NCBI RefSeq assembly: GCF_900099965.1
Contig: NZ_FNDJ01000042.1
Span: forward strand, 1 to 64,000
Source of the DNA: Nonomuraea jiangxiensis
GTDB lineage: Bacteria; Actinomycetota; Actinomycetes; Streptosporangiales; Streptosporangiaceae
Length of the DNA stretch: 64,000 nt
Direction: 5' to 3'
In this document: piece by piece, positions 42,569 to 52,000 of the stretch
How the letters are laid out: every line of letters starts with the position of its first letter
How positions within the stretch are numbered: position 1 is the first letter of the stretch
The notes under the pieces: model-generated
The model's input: only the letters and a program-made list of their open reading frames with translations
Database searches by the model: none
What the model was told of the DNA's origin: nothing
Position numbers and translations under genes: made by a program

Positions 42569-43483
42569 ATGGCCCGAGTGGTGGTGTTCGCCGAATACGG
42601 CGAACCGGAAGTGCTGCACGTCATCGAGACGGACGATCCGGTGCCCGCCGATGACGAGATCCGCATCCGGGTGAGGGCGGCAGGTGTCCAGCCCTTCGAC
42701 GCCCTCTACCGGCGAGGCGATTTCGCCCGGTATAAGCAGGCGTCGTTCCCCGCACGGCTGGGTAACGAGGTCGCGGGTGTCATCGACGCGCTCGGCGACG
42801 CGGTCAGCGGGTTCGCGATCGGGGACGAGGTCATCGCCTTCGTCGACTCGATCGGTTACGCCGACACGATCGTCGCCCCGGCGGCCGGCGTCGTTCGCAA
42901 ACCGGCGGGCATGCCCTGGCCGGAAGCCGGAGTCCTGTCGGCCAGCGGGCAGACCGCCGACACCGCTCTCGACGCACTCGGCATCATCGCCGGCGACCGC
43001 CTGCTGATCCACGCGGCGGCCGGCGGCGTCGGCTCGTTCGCCACACAGCTCGCGGTCGCCCGGGGCGCCACCGTGGTCGGCACCGCGAGCGAGCGCAACC
43101 ACGCCTACCTCACCCGTCTCGGCGCGCTGCCCGTCACGTACGGACCTGGGCTTGTCGAGCGGGTCGGCCGGCTGGTGCCCGAGGGCATCACCGCGGCGCT
43201 GGACTGCGTCGGCGGCGAGGCCAACGACGTTTCCGTACGGCTGCTCGGCGCGTCCGGCCGCGCCGTCACCCTGGTCGACTGGCAGGCGGAGCAGCGGCTC
43301 GGCGTACGCAGGGTCGGAACCGACCGCTCCGTCGCCCGGCTCGCCGCTCTGACCAGCCTCTACGAGAAAGGGAGCCTGATCGTGCCCATCTGGAGGCAGT
43401 ACCCGCTCGACGAGGCGCCCGCGGCGCATCGTGAGATCGAGACCGGCCACGTCCGCGGCAAGATCGCGTTGGTGACGACATGA
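42569..43483 (+). CDS. NADPH:quinone oxidoreductase-type MDR protein (zinc-free)
   Basis: 304 aa from ATG 42569, AGGAGGT upstream. VFAEYGEPEVLHVIE, AAGVQPFDALYRRGDF, GNEVAGVIDALGDAV, and LLIHAAAGGVGSFATQLAV with the NADPH-binding AxxGGVG site. Zinc ligands of alcohol dehydrogenases are absent, as in quinone oxidoreductases. Probably detoxifies a quinone or enone under TetR control. Overlaps the next gene by 4 bp. Confidence 0.9.
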   Translation: MARVVVFAEYGEPEVLHVIETDDPVPADDEIRIRVRAAGVQPFDALYRRGDFARYKQASFPARLGNEVAGVIDALGDAVSGFAIGDEVIAFVDSIGYADTIVAPAAGVVRKPAGMPWPEAGVLSASGQTADTALDALGIIAGDRLLIHAAAGGVGSFATQLAVARGATVVGTASERNHAYLTRLGALPVTYGPGLVERVGRLVPEGITAALDCVGGEANDVSVRLLGASGRAVTLVDWQAEQRLGVRRVGTDRSVARLAALTSLYEKGSLIVPIWRQYPLDEAPAAHREIETGHVRGKIALVTT

Positions 43484-43902
43484 GAGAGGGCGACCCGACC
43501 GTCCTCACCGAAGGGGAGATCGCCTACGTCGCGGCCCAGCGCCTCGGCAGGCTGGCCACCGTCGCGCCTGACGGCGCCCCTCAGGTCAACCCGGTCTCCT
43601 GCTACTTCAACCCCGCGACCAACACGATCGACATCGGCGGCCACAACATGGCCGCCAGCCGCAAATACCGCAACGTCCAGGCGAACCCGCAGGCCGCCGT
43701 CGTCATCGACGACATGGCCGAGAGCATGGACGGGATCCGCTGCCTGGAGATCCGCGGCACCGCCGAAGCCCTCGGCACGCCCTCCGACAGCGCTGCCCGC
43801 TCGGCCGGCCCGATCATCCGCATCCATCCGCGGCGGATCATCAGCTGGGGCATCGACCCACCCGGCCACGCTCGCGGCACCCGCTCCATTCCCCGGGCTT
43901 GA
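43480..43902 (+). CDS. PPOX-class F420- or flavin-dependent oxidoreductase
   Basis: 140 aa. LGRLATVAPDGAPQVNPVSC then YFNPATNTIDIGGHNMAAS and YRNVQANPQAAVVIDD define the split-barrel fold of the PPOX/F420-dependent family; the C-terminal IRIHPRRIISWGID is typical of the short PPOX F420 group. Translationally coupled to the quinone oxidoreductase, so likely acts in the same stress or detoxification response. Confidence 0.87.
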   Translation: MREGDPTVLTEGEIAYVAAQRLGRLATVAPDGAPQVNPVSCYFNPATNTIDIGGHNMAASRKYRNVQANPQAAVVIDDMAESMDGIRCLEIRGTAEALGTPSDSAARSAGPIIRIHPRRIISWGIDPPGHARGTRSIPRA

Positions 43903-43918
43903 TACCGGGCGCCCGGTA
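43903..43918. terminator. Perfect 16-bp palindrome directly after the PPOX stop
   Basis: TACCGGGCGCCCGGTA begins at the base after the stop codon and is followed by AAAAAG. It can fold into a 6-bp stem with a GCGC loop. Position fits a transcript end, but the A-tract is on the wrong side for a classical terminator of this strand. Confidence 0.4.
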
Positions 43919-44016
43919 AAAAGCAGCGGTTACGGGACACTACGCGGCCGCTTGGGGTCTTGCCGGGCGGCTCGCCCGGGTGTGCTCCCGGGTCAGGCTC
44001 CGGGAATGCCGGCCGG

Positions 44017-44538
44017 CTACTGGCCGGCGCCGAGAGCCGCGAGAACGGGTTCGGGCGTCATGCCGGGGAATCGTTCCTGGAAGTCCAGGACCCCGACCCA
44101 GGTCGGGCGTAGCGCGATCCGGACCATCCGCAGGCCGGGCTTGTCGATGGCCGACAGGTAGGCGCCGCTCGCCTCCTCGCCCCGTACGGCGCCCATCATG
44201 GTCGCGTACTCGGGCAGGACGCCCTCGACTTCGTTCAGGGTGACCTTCCCGCGCAGCATCAGGACCTGCGGGGGACCGTCGGCGGTGTCGATGGTGATCG
44301 CCACGTCGGGGCGGGCGTTCAGGTCGCGGATCTTGTACGTGCCGGCGAAGGCGGCGACGACGATCTCCTCGCCGTTCCACAGGAAGTTGACCGGGATCAC
44401 CCGCGGGGTGGCGTCCTTGCCGGTGTAGGCCAGTCGCGCCACCAGGGTCAGGTCGTTGAGCAGGCGCTGCGCGGTGGGAGTGGCCAGCAGTCGCACGTCG
44501 CCCTGCGGCAGGCCCACTTGGGTGTCAGAGAGGATCAT
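44017..44538 (-). CDS. Pyridoxamine 5'-phosphate oxidase-family (PPOX) protein
   Basis: 173 aa from ATG 44538. VARLAYTGKDATPRVIPVNF, WNGEEIVVAAFAGTYKIRDL, RPDVAITIDTAD are split-barrel flavin/F420 features. Divergent from the HxlR regulator over a 78-bp gap with repeated ACTCCTAAA boxes, so the regulator probably controls it. Substrate unknown. Its stop codon lies in the loop of a GCCGGCC/GGCCGGC hairpin (44008-44028). Confidence 0.85.
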   Translation of the reverse strand: MILSDTQVGLPQGDVRLLATPTAQRLLNDLTLVARLAYTGKDATPRVIPVNFLWNGEEIVVAAFAGTYKIRDLNARPDVAITIDTADGPPQVLMLRGKVTLNEVEGVLPEYATMMGAVRGEEASGAYLSAIDKPGLRMVRIALRPTWVGVLDFQERFPGMTPEPVLAALGAGQ

Positions 44539-44559
44539 GGGGCTTACGCTAGAGAGGTA

Positions 44560-44597
44560 ACTCCTAAAAAACAAGTACTACTCCTAAATAAGGAGTT
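44560..44597. promoter_or_regulatory. HxlR operator candidate
   Basis: ACTCCTAAA occurs at 44560-44568 and 44580-44588, exactly 20 bp apart, and CTCCT-AAATA-AGGAG (44581-44595) forms an inverted repeat. The block lies between the divergent PPOX and HxlR genes and ends 20 nt before the regulator start. Confidence 0.65.
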
Positions 44598-44616
44598 TTG
44601 AGGTAGCCTGGCGAGC

Positions 44617-45303
44617 ATGAACGGCATGCGCAGCTATGGGGACCCCTGCGGTGTGGCCCGCGGCCTGGACATCATCGGCGAACGCTGGGCCCTGCTGGTC
44701 GTACGTGACCTGCTGCTGGGCCCCAAGCGCTTCAATGACCTGCATGCCGGCCTGCCGGGCGTCAGCCCGAACGTGCTCACCCAGCGGCTGCGCGACCTGA
44801 CCGAGCACGGCGTCGTCCAGCGCCGCGAACTACCGCCCCCGGCCCGCGTCCGCCTCTACGAACTCACCGACTGGGGCCGCGCACTGGAGCCGCTCCTCCT
44901 CCACCTCGGCCGCTGGGGCAGCCAGGCCCCCACGACCCCCGATGGCCCCCTGGGCATCGACTCCATCCTGCTCAGCATCAAGGCGGTCTTCGACCCGGCG
45001 AACGCCGCCGAGCCAGCCGGCGTCTACGAGTTGCGCATCGACGCCGACACCTACGTCATCGAGGTCACCGACGGCTCGCTCCACATCAGCCGCGACACCG
45101 CCCCCGAGCCCCCCGACGCCACCCTCACCACCGACCTCGACACCCTCCGCGCCATCTGCGACCACCGGATCACCATGGCGGCGGCACTGGACTCGGACTC
45201 ACTGCGCCTCGACGGCGTCGAACACGCCAAACAGGGCCTCACCGACCTTCTCCTGGCTCCGTTCGACTCCTCGCCTGGACCGACCGATGCCCCCCGCCCC
45301 TGA
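44617..45303 (+). CDS. HxlR-family regulator with extra C-terminal domain
   Basis: 228 aa, about twice the length of simple HxlR proteins. Residues 1-105 carry the winged helix: CGVARGLDIIGERWALLVVR, LLGPKRFNDLHAGLPGVSPN, LTQRLRDLTEHGVVQRRELP. The C-terminal half (YELRIDADTYVIEVTDGSLH, TLTTDLDTLRAI) looks like an SCP2-type sterol-carrier/lipid-binding domain, a known fusion in actinomycetes, suggesting a hydrophobic ligand. Confidence 0.9.
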   Translation: MNGMRSYGDPCGVARGLDIIGERWALLVVRDLLLGPKRFNDLHAGLPGVSPNVLTQRLRDLTEHGVVQRRELPPPARVRLYELTDWGRALEPLLLHLGRWGSQAPTTPDGPLGIDSILLSIKAVFDPANAAEPAGVYELRIDADTYVIEVTDGSLHISRDTAPEPPDATLTTDLDTLRAICDHRITMAAALDSDSLRLDGVEHAKQGLTDLLLAPFDSSPGPTDAPRP

Positions 45304-45350
45304 ACCGCCCGGAAGCACGGGATCTCTCCGAGCTCGCGCAGCCCCCGCGC

Positions 45351-46292
45351 TCACTGCGCCAGTGCGGCGCTGCGATGCTCCTGCGGGCTGATGCCGTACA
45401 CCCGCTTGAACGCCGAGCTGAGGGCGAACCCGCTGCCGTAGCCGACCTGCCGGGCGACGGCGTTCAGCGTGGCGTCGGACTGGCGCAGCAGGTCGGCGGC
45501 CAGAGCCATGCGCCACTCGGTCAGGTAGGTCATCGGCGGCGTGCCGACGGCGTTGCGGAAGGACTCGGCCAGCGTCGCCCGTGACACGCCGACCTCGGCG
45601 GCGACCCGCGCCAGCGTCCAGTCGTTCGCCGGGTTCTCGTGGAACAGGCGCAGCGCCTCGCCGGCCACCGGGTGGGTGTGGGCCCGGTACCAGGCCGGGG
45701 CCTCGGTCTCGGGCCGGTCGAACCACACCCGCAGCACCGAGATGAGCAGCAGGTCGAGCAGGCGGTCGAGCACGACGCCCTGGGCCGGCCCCTGTTTGGT
45801 GACCTCGCCGGCCAGCACCGGGATGAGCGTCGAGTCCCACGTGTCCTCGGACACGACCAGCAACGGCGGCAGCACGTCGAGCAGGCGCTGACCGACGGCG
45901 CCGACCTCCTCGTACACGCCGAGCACCAGCTGCACCGACCCGTCGGGGTTGCTGCCCCACGTGCGCACCCCCAGCGCCATCCTCTCGCGCAGCTCGACGC
46001 CCTCGGGCGTGACGCACTGCTGGCCGGGGTACACGATGACCTGCGGCGGGGCCGCCGGGTCGTCGCTCATCACGTAGGGGTCCGGCCCACGGACGAGGGC
46101 GATGTCGCCCGGGCGCAGCCGCACCGGCTCGCCGTGGTCGGGCTCGAAGCACGCTTCGCCGCTGAGCATGACGGCGACGCACAGCGGCGACCCGTCCTGG
46201 ACCCGGATCGACCATGGGGGGTCCAGCAGGATGCGGAGGAGGAAGGCGCCGCTGGCCCGCGGGCCCTCGAGTAACCCTGCGAGTGCGTCCAC
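45351..46292 (-). CDS. AraC-family regulator with N-terminal cupin
   Basis: 313 aa from GTG 46292, giving the usual start (V/M)DALAGLLEGPRASGAFLLR; an ATG at 46322 would add ten residues. Cupin ligand domain (PLCVAVMLSGEACFEPDHGE, LRPGDIALVRGPDPY), then two helix-turn-helix motifs: WTLARVAAEVGVSRATLAES and LNAVARQVGYGSGFALSSAF. Divergent from the NmrA-like gene, its probable target. Confidence 0.9.
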   Translation of the reverse strand: MDALAGLLEGPRASGAFLLRILLDPPWSIRVQDGSPLCVAVMLSGEACFEPDHGEPVRLRPGDIALVRGPDPYVMSDDPAAPPQVIVYPGQQCVTPEGVELRERMALGVRTWGSNPDGSVQLVLGVYEEVGAVGQRLLDVLPPLLVVSEDTWDSTLIPVLAGEVTKQGPAQGVVLDRLLDLLLISVLRVWFDRPETEAPAWYRAHTHPVAGEALRLFHENPANDWTLARVAAEVGVSRATLAESFRNAVGTPPMTYLTEWRMALAADLLRQSDATLNAVARQVGYGSGFALSSAFKRVYGISPQEHRSAALAQ

Positions 46293-46373
46293 ACCATTCA
46301 GGCTAGACGATCGGATATGCATTCCGGCATCTCGGCCATGGAACATCCAGATGGCGCCGTTCAGGCTGTAGCC

Positions 46374-47210
46374 ATGACAACAACAGAGCGCACGACGTTG
46401 GTCCTCGGTGGTACCGGCCGGGTCGGCCGCCGGGTGACCCGGAGGCTGATCGAGCGAGGCGTGAACGTGCGGGTCGGCTCCCGTACCGGCGAGCCCCCGT
46501 TCGACTGGGAGAACCCCTCGACCTGGGCCGACGCCTTCGCCGGAGTCAGGTCGGCCTACCTGATGTACTACCCCGAGGTCGAGTGGCCCGGCGCCGGCGA
46601 CGCCATCGGCGCCGTGGCCCGGCTGGCGGTCGACGCCGGCGTCGACCGGCTGGTCCTCCTGTCCGCCCGCAACCAGGACGAGGCCGTCCGGTGCGAGGAC
46701 GCCGTGACGAGCCTGCCGATCGAGTGGACCATTGTCGCCCCGGCCTCGTTCAACCAGAACTTCGACGAGGGCGTGTTCCTCGAGCCGCTGCGCCACGGGG
46801 TGCTGGCCCTGCCCGCCGGCGACAACGCCGACCCGTTCGTCGACGCCGACGACATCGCCGACGTCGTGGTGGCGGCCCTCACCGAGAAGGGTCACGTGGG
46901 CGAACGCTACGAGCTGACGGGCCCCCGCCTGTGGACCTTCGCCGAAGGCGTCGCCGAGATCGCCCGGGCGACGGGCCGCGAGCTTCGCTACGAGCCGATC
47001 ACCCGGGAGCGGTTCGCCGACTCCATCGTCGACGACGGCGCCCCGCGCGAGTTCGCCGAGCCGCTGGCCACGCTCATCTCCGAGTTCTTCGACGGCCGGA
47101 ACAGCTCGCTGGCCGACGGCGTCGAGCGTGCCCTGAACCGCAAGCCCCGCGACTTCGCGGACTGGGTGGCCGAGATCGCCCCCACCGGCGTGTGGGACGC
47201 CGCCAGGTAG
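46374..47210 (+). CDS. NmrA-like NAD(P)-binding protein (atypical SDR)
   Basis: 278 aa from ATG 46374. LVLGGTGRVGRRVTRRLIER is the Rossmann dinucleotide site; GVDRLVLLSARNQDE, IEWTIVAPASFNQNFDEG and FVDADDIADVVVAALTE are typical of NmrA/quinone-reductase-2-like proteins, which often lack the SDR catalytic Tyr and sense or use NADPH. Paired with a divergent AraC regulator, an arrangement common in actinomycetes. Confidence 0.9.
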   Translation: MTTTERTTLVLGGTGRVGRRVTRRLIERGVNVRVGSRTGEPPFDWENPSTWADAFAGVRSAYLMYYPEVEWPGAGDAIGAVARLAVDAGVDRLVLLSARNQDEAVRCEDAVTSLPIEWTIVAPASFNQNFDEGVFLEPLRHGVLALPAGDNADPFVDADDIADVVVAALTEKGHVGERYELTGPRLWTFAEGVAEIARATGRELRYEPITRERFADSIVDDGAPREFAEPLATLISEFFDGRNSSLADGVERALNRKPRDFADWVAEIAPTGVWDAAR

Positions 47211-47289
47211 GACCGCGTCGGGTTCAAGTTGATCTTCGAGGTCTGAAGCGGCGTCCGGTGGTGGGAGGCGTCGCCGGCCGTCCTGGGGG

Positions 47290-48261
47290 TCAGCCGGCCG
47301 GGTCCGCGAGGTGCCGGCTCCGGTATTCCTGCGGGTTCATCCCGTACGCCGCGCGGAAGGCGCGGCTGAAGACGGCCACGTCGGAGAACCCCCAGCGGTT
47401 CGCTATGACGTGGATCGCCTCCCGCTGGCCGGGCCGCACCAGGTCATGGCGGCCACGCTCCAGCCGCTGCTCGCGGATCCACCCGGCGACGGTCGTGCCC
47501 TCGGACGTGAACAGCCGGTGCAGACTGCGCAGGGACATGCTGTGCGCGGCGGCGATCGTCGTGGGAGACAGTGTGGGGTCCCCGAGATTGCGCTGGATGT
47601 GGTCGCGCACGCGCATCAGGAGGGCGCGACGGCCGGTCTCGGGGGGTACGGCGGTGTCCAGGCGGTGGCCGAGCAGCATCGTGATCAGGTCGGTCAGGGT
47701 GATGCCGAGCCACAGCAGATCCGCTGTCGAGTGGGGGCCCCGGTGGGCTGCCAGGCCGCTGAGGAATTGCGCGGTCAGCCTGCCGATGCCCTGGGTCCCC
47801 GGCAGGACGTGGACGGCGGCCTGCTTGAGTGCGCGCCCGGAGAAGGGCAGCAGGCTGCCGGGGAACGACAGGGTGAGCGCGTGGTGCGACCGCTTCGTGC
47901 CCGTCCGCATGTGATAGGGCCGCGACGTGTGGAACAGCGTCATGTCGAACGGGCGCAGGATGGCGTCCTTGCCGTCCTGCGCGAGGCCGATCGGTCCATC
48001 CTGGACGAAGAGCAGGTTGAGCAGCTCCGGATCGGACTGGCGGATCAGCCGGGACGTGCGGAACGCCTCGCACTCGGCGGTGACATGGGCGGTGACCTGG
48101 ATGGCGCCCAGGTCCATTGCCTCGATCCTGCCGCGGAAGTCGGATCGGTGCTCCGAACTGAAGTGCGTCGGCGCCGGCGCCACGAGTCGCGTCATGTGGT
48201 TCAGCCAGCCGTCGAACCGCTCCCCGGATGGCAGGCCATCGGTGGTCATGATCAGTTGCAC
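47290..48261 (-). CDS. AraC-family regulator with AraC-binding-like domain
   Basis: 323 aa from GTG 48261 (ATG at 48249 also possible). The N-terminal two-thirds resembles the AraC-binding-like domain (LNLLFVQDGPIGLAQDGKDA, MTLFHTSRPYHM), the C-terminus the DNA-binding pair: TLSPTTIAAAHSMSLRSLHR and IHVIANRWGFSDVAVFSRAF with RAAYGMNPQEYR. It follows the NmrA gene convergently; its target cannot be told. Confidence 0.9.
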   Translation of the reverse strand: MQLIMTTDGLPSGERFDGWLNHMTRLVAPAPTHFSSEHRSDFRGRIEAMDLGAIQVTAHVTAECEAFRTSRLIRQSDPELLNLLFVQDGPIGLAQDGKDAILRPFDMTLFHTSRPYHMRTGTKRSHHALTLSFPGSLLPFSGRALKQAAVHVLPGTQGIGRLTAQFLSGLAAHRGPHSTADLLWLGITLTDLITMLLGHRLDTAVPPETGRRALLMRVRDHIQRNLGDPTLSPTTIAAAHSMSLRSLHRLFTSEGTTVAGWIREQRLERGRHDLVRPGQREAIHVIANRWGFSDVAVFSRAFRAAYGMNPQEYRSRHLADPAG

Positions 48262-48400
48262 CGGCTCGTCCCTCTCACCGCCCCGCCGGGCCCCCGCCCG
48301 GATTCTGGACCAGAGGGTAGCGAATCACCACGAGCGAGGTGGGTCAGAACCTGACGCCCGCCCTCAAGTGGATGGCAAGTCCACGTCCTAAGCTCCTACC

Positions 48401-48895
48401 GTGATCACGCCTCCCTACCGCAGGTCGACGCGGCTCTGTACGGTCGACGACCTCGACGCCCGCCTCCAGACGCTTCTCGACGGTTACACCGAGCAACATC
48501 TCCTCCGGGATCTGCGCCCTTCCGCCCAAATCTGCTGCGAGACTCACAGCGTCCCGCTCCAGCAGTCGCGACGTGGCCTTTTCCGCGGCCGGACGCGCGC
48601 GCCCATGATGGTGGAGAACCTGGCCGCCGCAGTAGTCACCGACACGTACGTGGTCATCGCGCTGGTCCGGGTGGACGGCGAGTCGGTACGCCTGGGCGGG
48701 CGCTTGGCCGACACCGTCCTGGAGACCCCGAACCCCCAGTTGTACGGCGGCGATACCGGCGTGTTCGTGCACGCCAGGTGGCTGGGGCACGAGGAGGCCA
48801 GTTCATACCTGCTGCCGTTGGACTCCGGTCCGGATGGACAGGCGTTCCTCACCCGTTTCCGCGACCTCGCCGCAGCCGCTCGCACCCGAACGTGA
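48401..48895 (+). CDS. Uncharacterised 164-aa protein
   Basis: GTG start at 48401. No family recognised. Helical N-terminus (TVDDLDARLQTLLDGYTEQH), a basic segment with two Cys (ICCETHSV, QSRRGLFRGRTRAP), then alternating beta strands (AAAVVTDTYVVIALVRVDGE, LGGRLADTVLE). Composition and third-position GC are normal for the region. It is monocistronic and convergent with the CHAT gene. Confidence 0.6.
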   Translation: MITPPYRRSTRLCTVDDLDARLQTLLDGYTEQHLLRDLRPSAQICCETHSVPLQQSRRGLFRGRTRAPMMVENLAAAVVTDTYVVIALVRVDGESVRLGGRLADTVLETPNPQLYGGDTGVFVHARWLGHEEASSYLLPLDSGPDGQAFLTRFRDLAAAARTRT

Positions 48896-49054
48896 GCCGC
48901 GGCCGCCCTCCTCGGCGACCCGGATGATTCCAGGGCAGGCTGCTGCCGCCGTCGCTGCAGGAGAAGATGTTCGGCGGCTCGGCGCCCGGCGGTTTGAAGC
49001 TCTCCTCGGCATCCGACGCAGCCTGAGAGGAGCCTCGCACCAGGGCGTACGCGC

Positions 49055-52000
49055 TCAGGCGCCGGTGTGGAGATGGGCGGCCCAGTGGGACGGGGCCAGC
49101 GGGAAACGGCGGCGCATGTCCTGGGTGGCGCGGTGCAGCGCGTGGGCGGCGTGCCGGAAGTCGGGCTGGTCGCCTGTCCCGGTCAGGGTCGTGTAGAAGG
49201 TCGTGGCGACGTCAAGGGCCTCCTGGTCGTAGATGGGCCACAGCGTGCCTATCACGTGCGGATAACCGGCGAGCTGGAAGGCCGACGTCAGATGGATGGA
49301 CTCGTCGAGGAGGTTGTAGGCGAGCGCGGTCTCGCAGGCCGACAGGTACGCCAGCCGGGCGCGGTCCAGGCGGATCGCGCCGAGGGCGGAGACGGTCAGC
49401 GGCTCGGTACGGTGGTCGGACAGAAGCAGCCGGCTGTTCGAGGGATCGGCCGGGTCGCTGATCCCGTGGCAGGCGAAGTGCGCGACCGGGTGGGTGGGCA
49501 GCAAGGCCAGGACGTTGGCGCGGGTCGGCCGCCGGTCCGCTGGGCCGGGGACGGTCGGGTCGGGTTCGGTGAGCGTGGTGGAGTCGGGGGTCGCCGGGTC
49601 GGGTTCGGTGAGGGTGGTCGAGTCGGGGAAGCACGCGGCGGCGAGGGCCGCCTCGGCCGGCACGTACGGCAGGTTCCCAGGGGTGCCGGGGGTCGTGGGC
49701 ATCGCGACGATCAGCGCGCGGACGGGGCCGCTCTGGGCGGTGCCGCCCCGGGCATGGCGTAGCGCGCCGATGGTCGGGGTGTAGGAGGAGATGACCCGGT
49801 CCATGACCGTCCGGGCGCCGGCATCGGGCGGGTCGGTATGGTGGCCGGCCGCGTGCAGGGGCAGCAAGCTGAGGTGTCTGCCGGGCACCCACCAGATCCG
49901 GGGCCAGTCGTGCGCGGCCATGTCCGTCGCGGGCGGGGCGTCGATGCCCAGAGCGTCGAGCACCGGGCCGGTGGCGCTGTCCCACAACCACGCCAGCACC
50001 GCGCGCAGCCGTTCCTGCGCGGCGTTGTGCTGGGCCAGCGTCGTGTCCTCGCCGGTCGTTCGCAGGGCCTCGAGAAAGATCTCGATCTGCGCGACGAGCG
50101 CTTCCGTGCCCAGGTTCGGCAGCGGCACGCTGTCGATGCCGTCGCGCGTGAGAATCAGCGCGTCGCTCCGGTGCTCGCTGGTGTTGAAGACGACCACCGG
50201 GCCGTGCTCGGCCTGCGAGGTGAGCTCGGCCGTCGGCGGAGGCAGCGCGAAGGACGCGAACCCGGGGCGAGCCCGGATCTCGGTCAGCAGGTCGGTCCAG
50301 CGCCGGGCCACCTGCCGCCGATCGGCGACACTCTGCCGGGGGCCGCCGGGGTCCCCGAGCGGGCCGGACGGCCGATCCAGGAGCTCGCGCAACTCGCGGA
50401 ACCGGGACGCCAGGTCGGGGTGCGCCTCAGAAAGGTCGGTCAGGTCGGTCCGGGTCTCCAGCGCTTGCCCATAGAGCAGCGCCCGGCCGCTTTCCAGCAG
50501 CCGCAGTGCCAGCGCCGCGCGTTCGCCCGGGGGTTTGGTCGGGTCGCTGAGCACCAGGGCCGCCGCGTCGTGCGCCAGCCCGGGATGCCGGTCGAGTGCG
50601 TCCTGCTGGTCAGAGCGGCCCAGAGCGCGTGGCGCGACCTCGGGGAGGAGCCGTACCGCCAGCTCCAGCAGCCGGGCGCCCCGGGCAGGCTGGGTGGCCG
50701 CCGCCAGACCGCCTCCGACCTGAGCCGACCGGATCCGTACGAGGGGCGTGGCGAGTTCGGTGCTCGCGGCCTGTTCGAACCGGGTGACGGCCTCCTCGAG
50801 ATCGCTCGTGGAATCGATCAGCTCGGCCCGCTCCCACAGGGCGAGGCCCAGGTTGTGCGCCATGACCGCATATTGTGGATCCTCCTCCGAGGCGATGGCC
50901 GCCACCGCCCTCCGGTGCCAGGAGACGGCCTCGTCGAGGTCTTCCCGGGAGCCGTACGCCTCGAACCGGGACTGGAACGCGAGTCCGAGGTTGGAGATGC
51001 GTCCGGCGCGTTCCAGATGTCCTGAAGGGGTGTTCTCCACCCCTTGGCGGCCGACGTCGATGGCTTCGTCGAGATCGGCCGGCTGCCCCGTCCTGTCGAA
51101 CCGGACCTTCAGGGCGACTCCCAGATTGGCCAGGAACCCGGCACGGTCGGGATGCCTGGACGACCCATCCGCGACCGCCCGCCGTCCCACCTCGATCGCC
51201 CGGTCCAGATCGGCCATCACCTCCGTGCGCTGGAACCGGTTGCGCAGCGCCGTTCCCAGGTTGGACAGCACACCCTCACCGAGCGGTCCCCGGTCGAGCT
51301 CCGCCGACTCCTCAAGCAGGGTGATCGCCTCGTCGAGGTCCACCAGTGCCGCGCTCTTCCTGTAGCGGACCTGAAGCGCCTGTGCCAGGTTGTTGAGCAC
51401 CGCGCCACGGGTGCGGTCGGTGGCGGGGGTCGTGCTCAGGGCCTCGCGGAGCCGGTCGACCGCCTCGTCGGCGTCGTCGGCCGTTCCCGCGGCCTCCGCT
51501 CGGGTTCGCAGGCCGTTGCCGAGGTTGGACAGGTAGTACGGACGTCCAGGAACGCCTTCTGGGGTCAGGTCCACGGCGCGCGACAGGAGGGTGATGGCCT
51601 TGTCGAGGTCGGCCGGGGGCAGCGGGCCCCGCAGGAACCCGTCACGCAGAGCCGTCCCCAGATGTGACAGCGAGTTCGCCCGTTCGGCGTCGGTGGTGGA
51701 GGCCGCGAGCGCTCCTTCGAGCGCACGGATCGATTCCTCAAGGTCCTCGGGGTGTCCGGCCAGCAGGAACCGGCTGTGCAGGGCGCCCCCGAGCAGGCCC
51801 TGCCGTTCTCTGGGACTGGGCCCCTCGGCCACCGGCGCCCCGGGCATGTCGCGGAAGCAGGCGATGGCCTCGTCCAGGTCCGCCGCGGGTCCGCCCCGCT
51901 CGTACCGGGTGGTCAGGGACTCTCCGAGGTTGTACAGCATGATCGCGCTGTCCTCGTCGTCGGTCTCGTCGAGCTCGTCGATCTGCAGCGCCCTGCGAAA

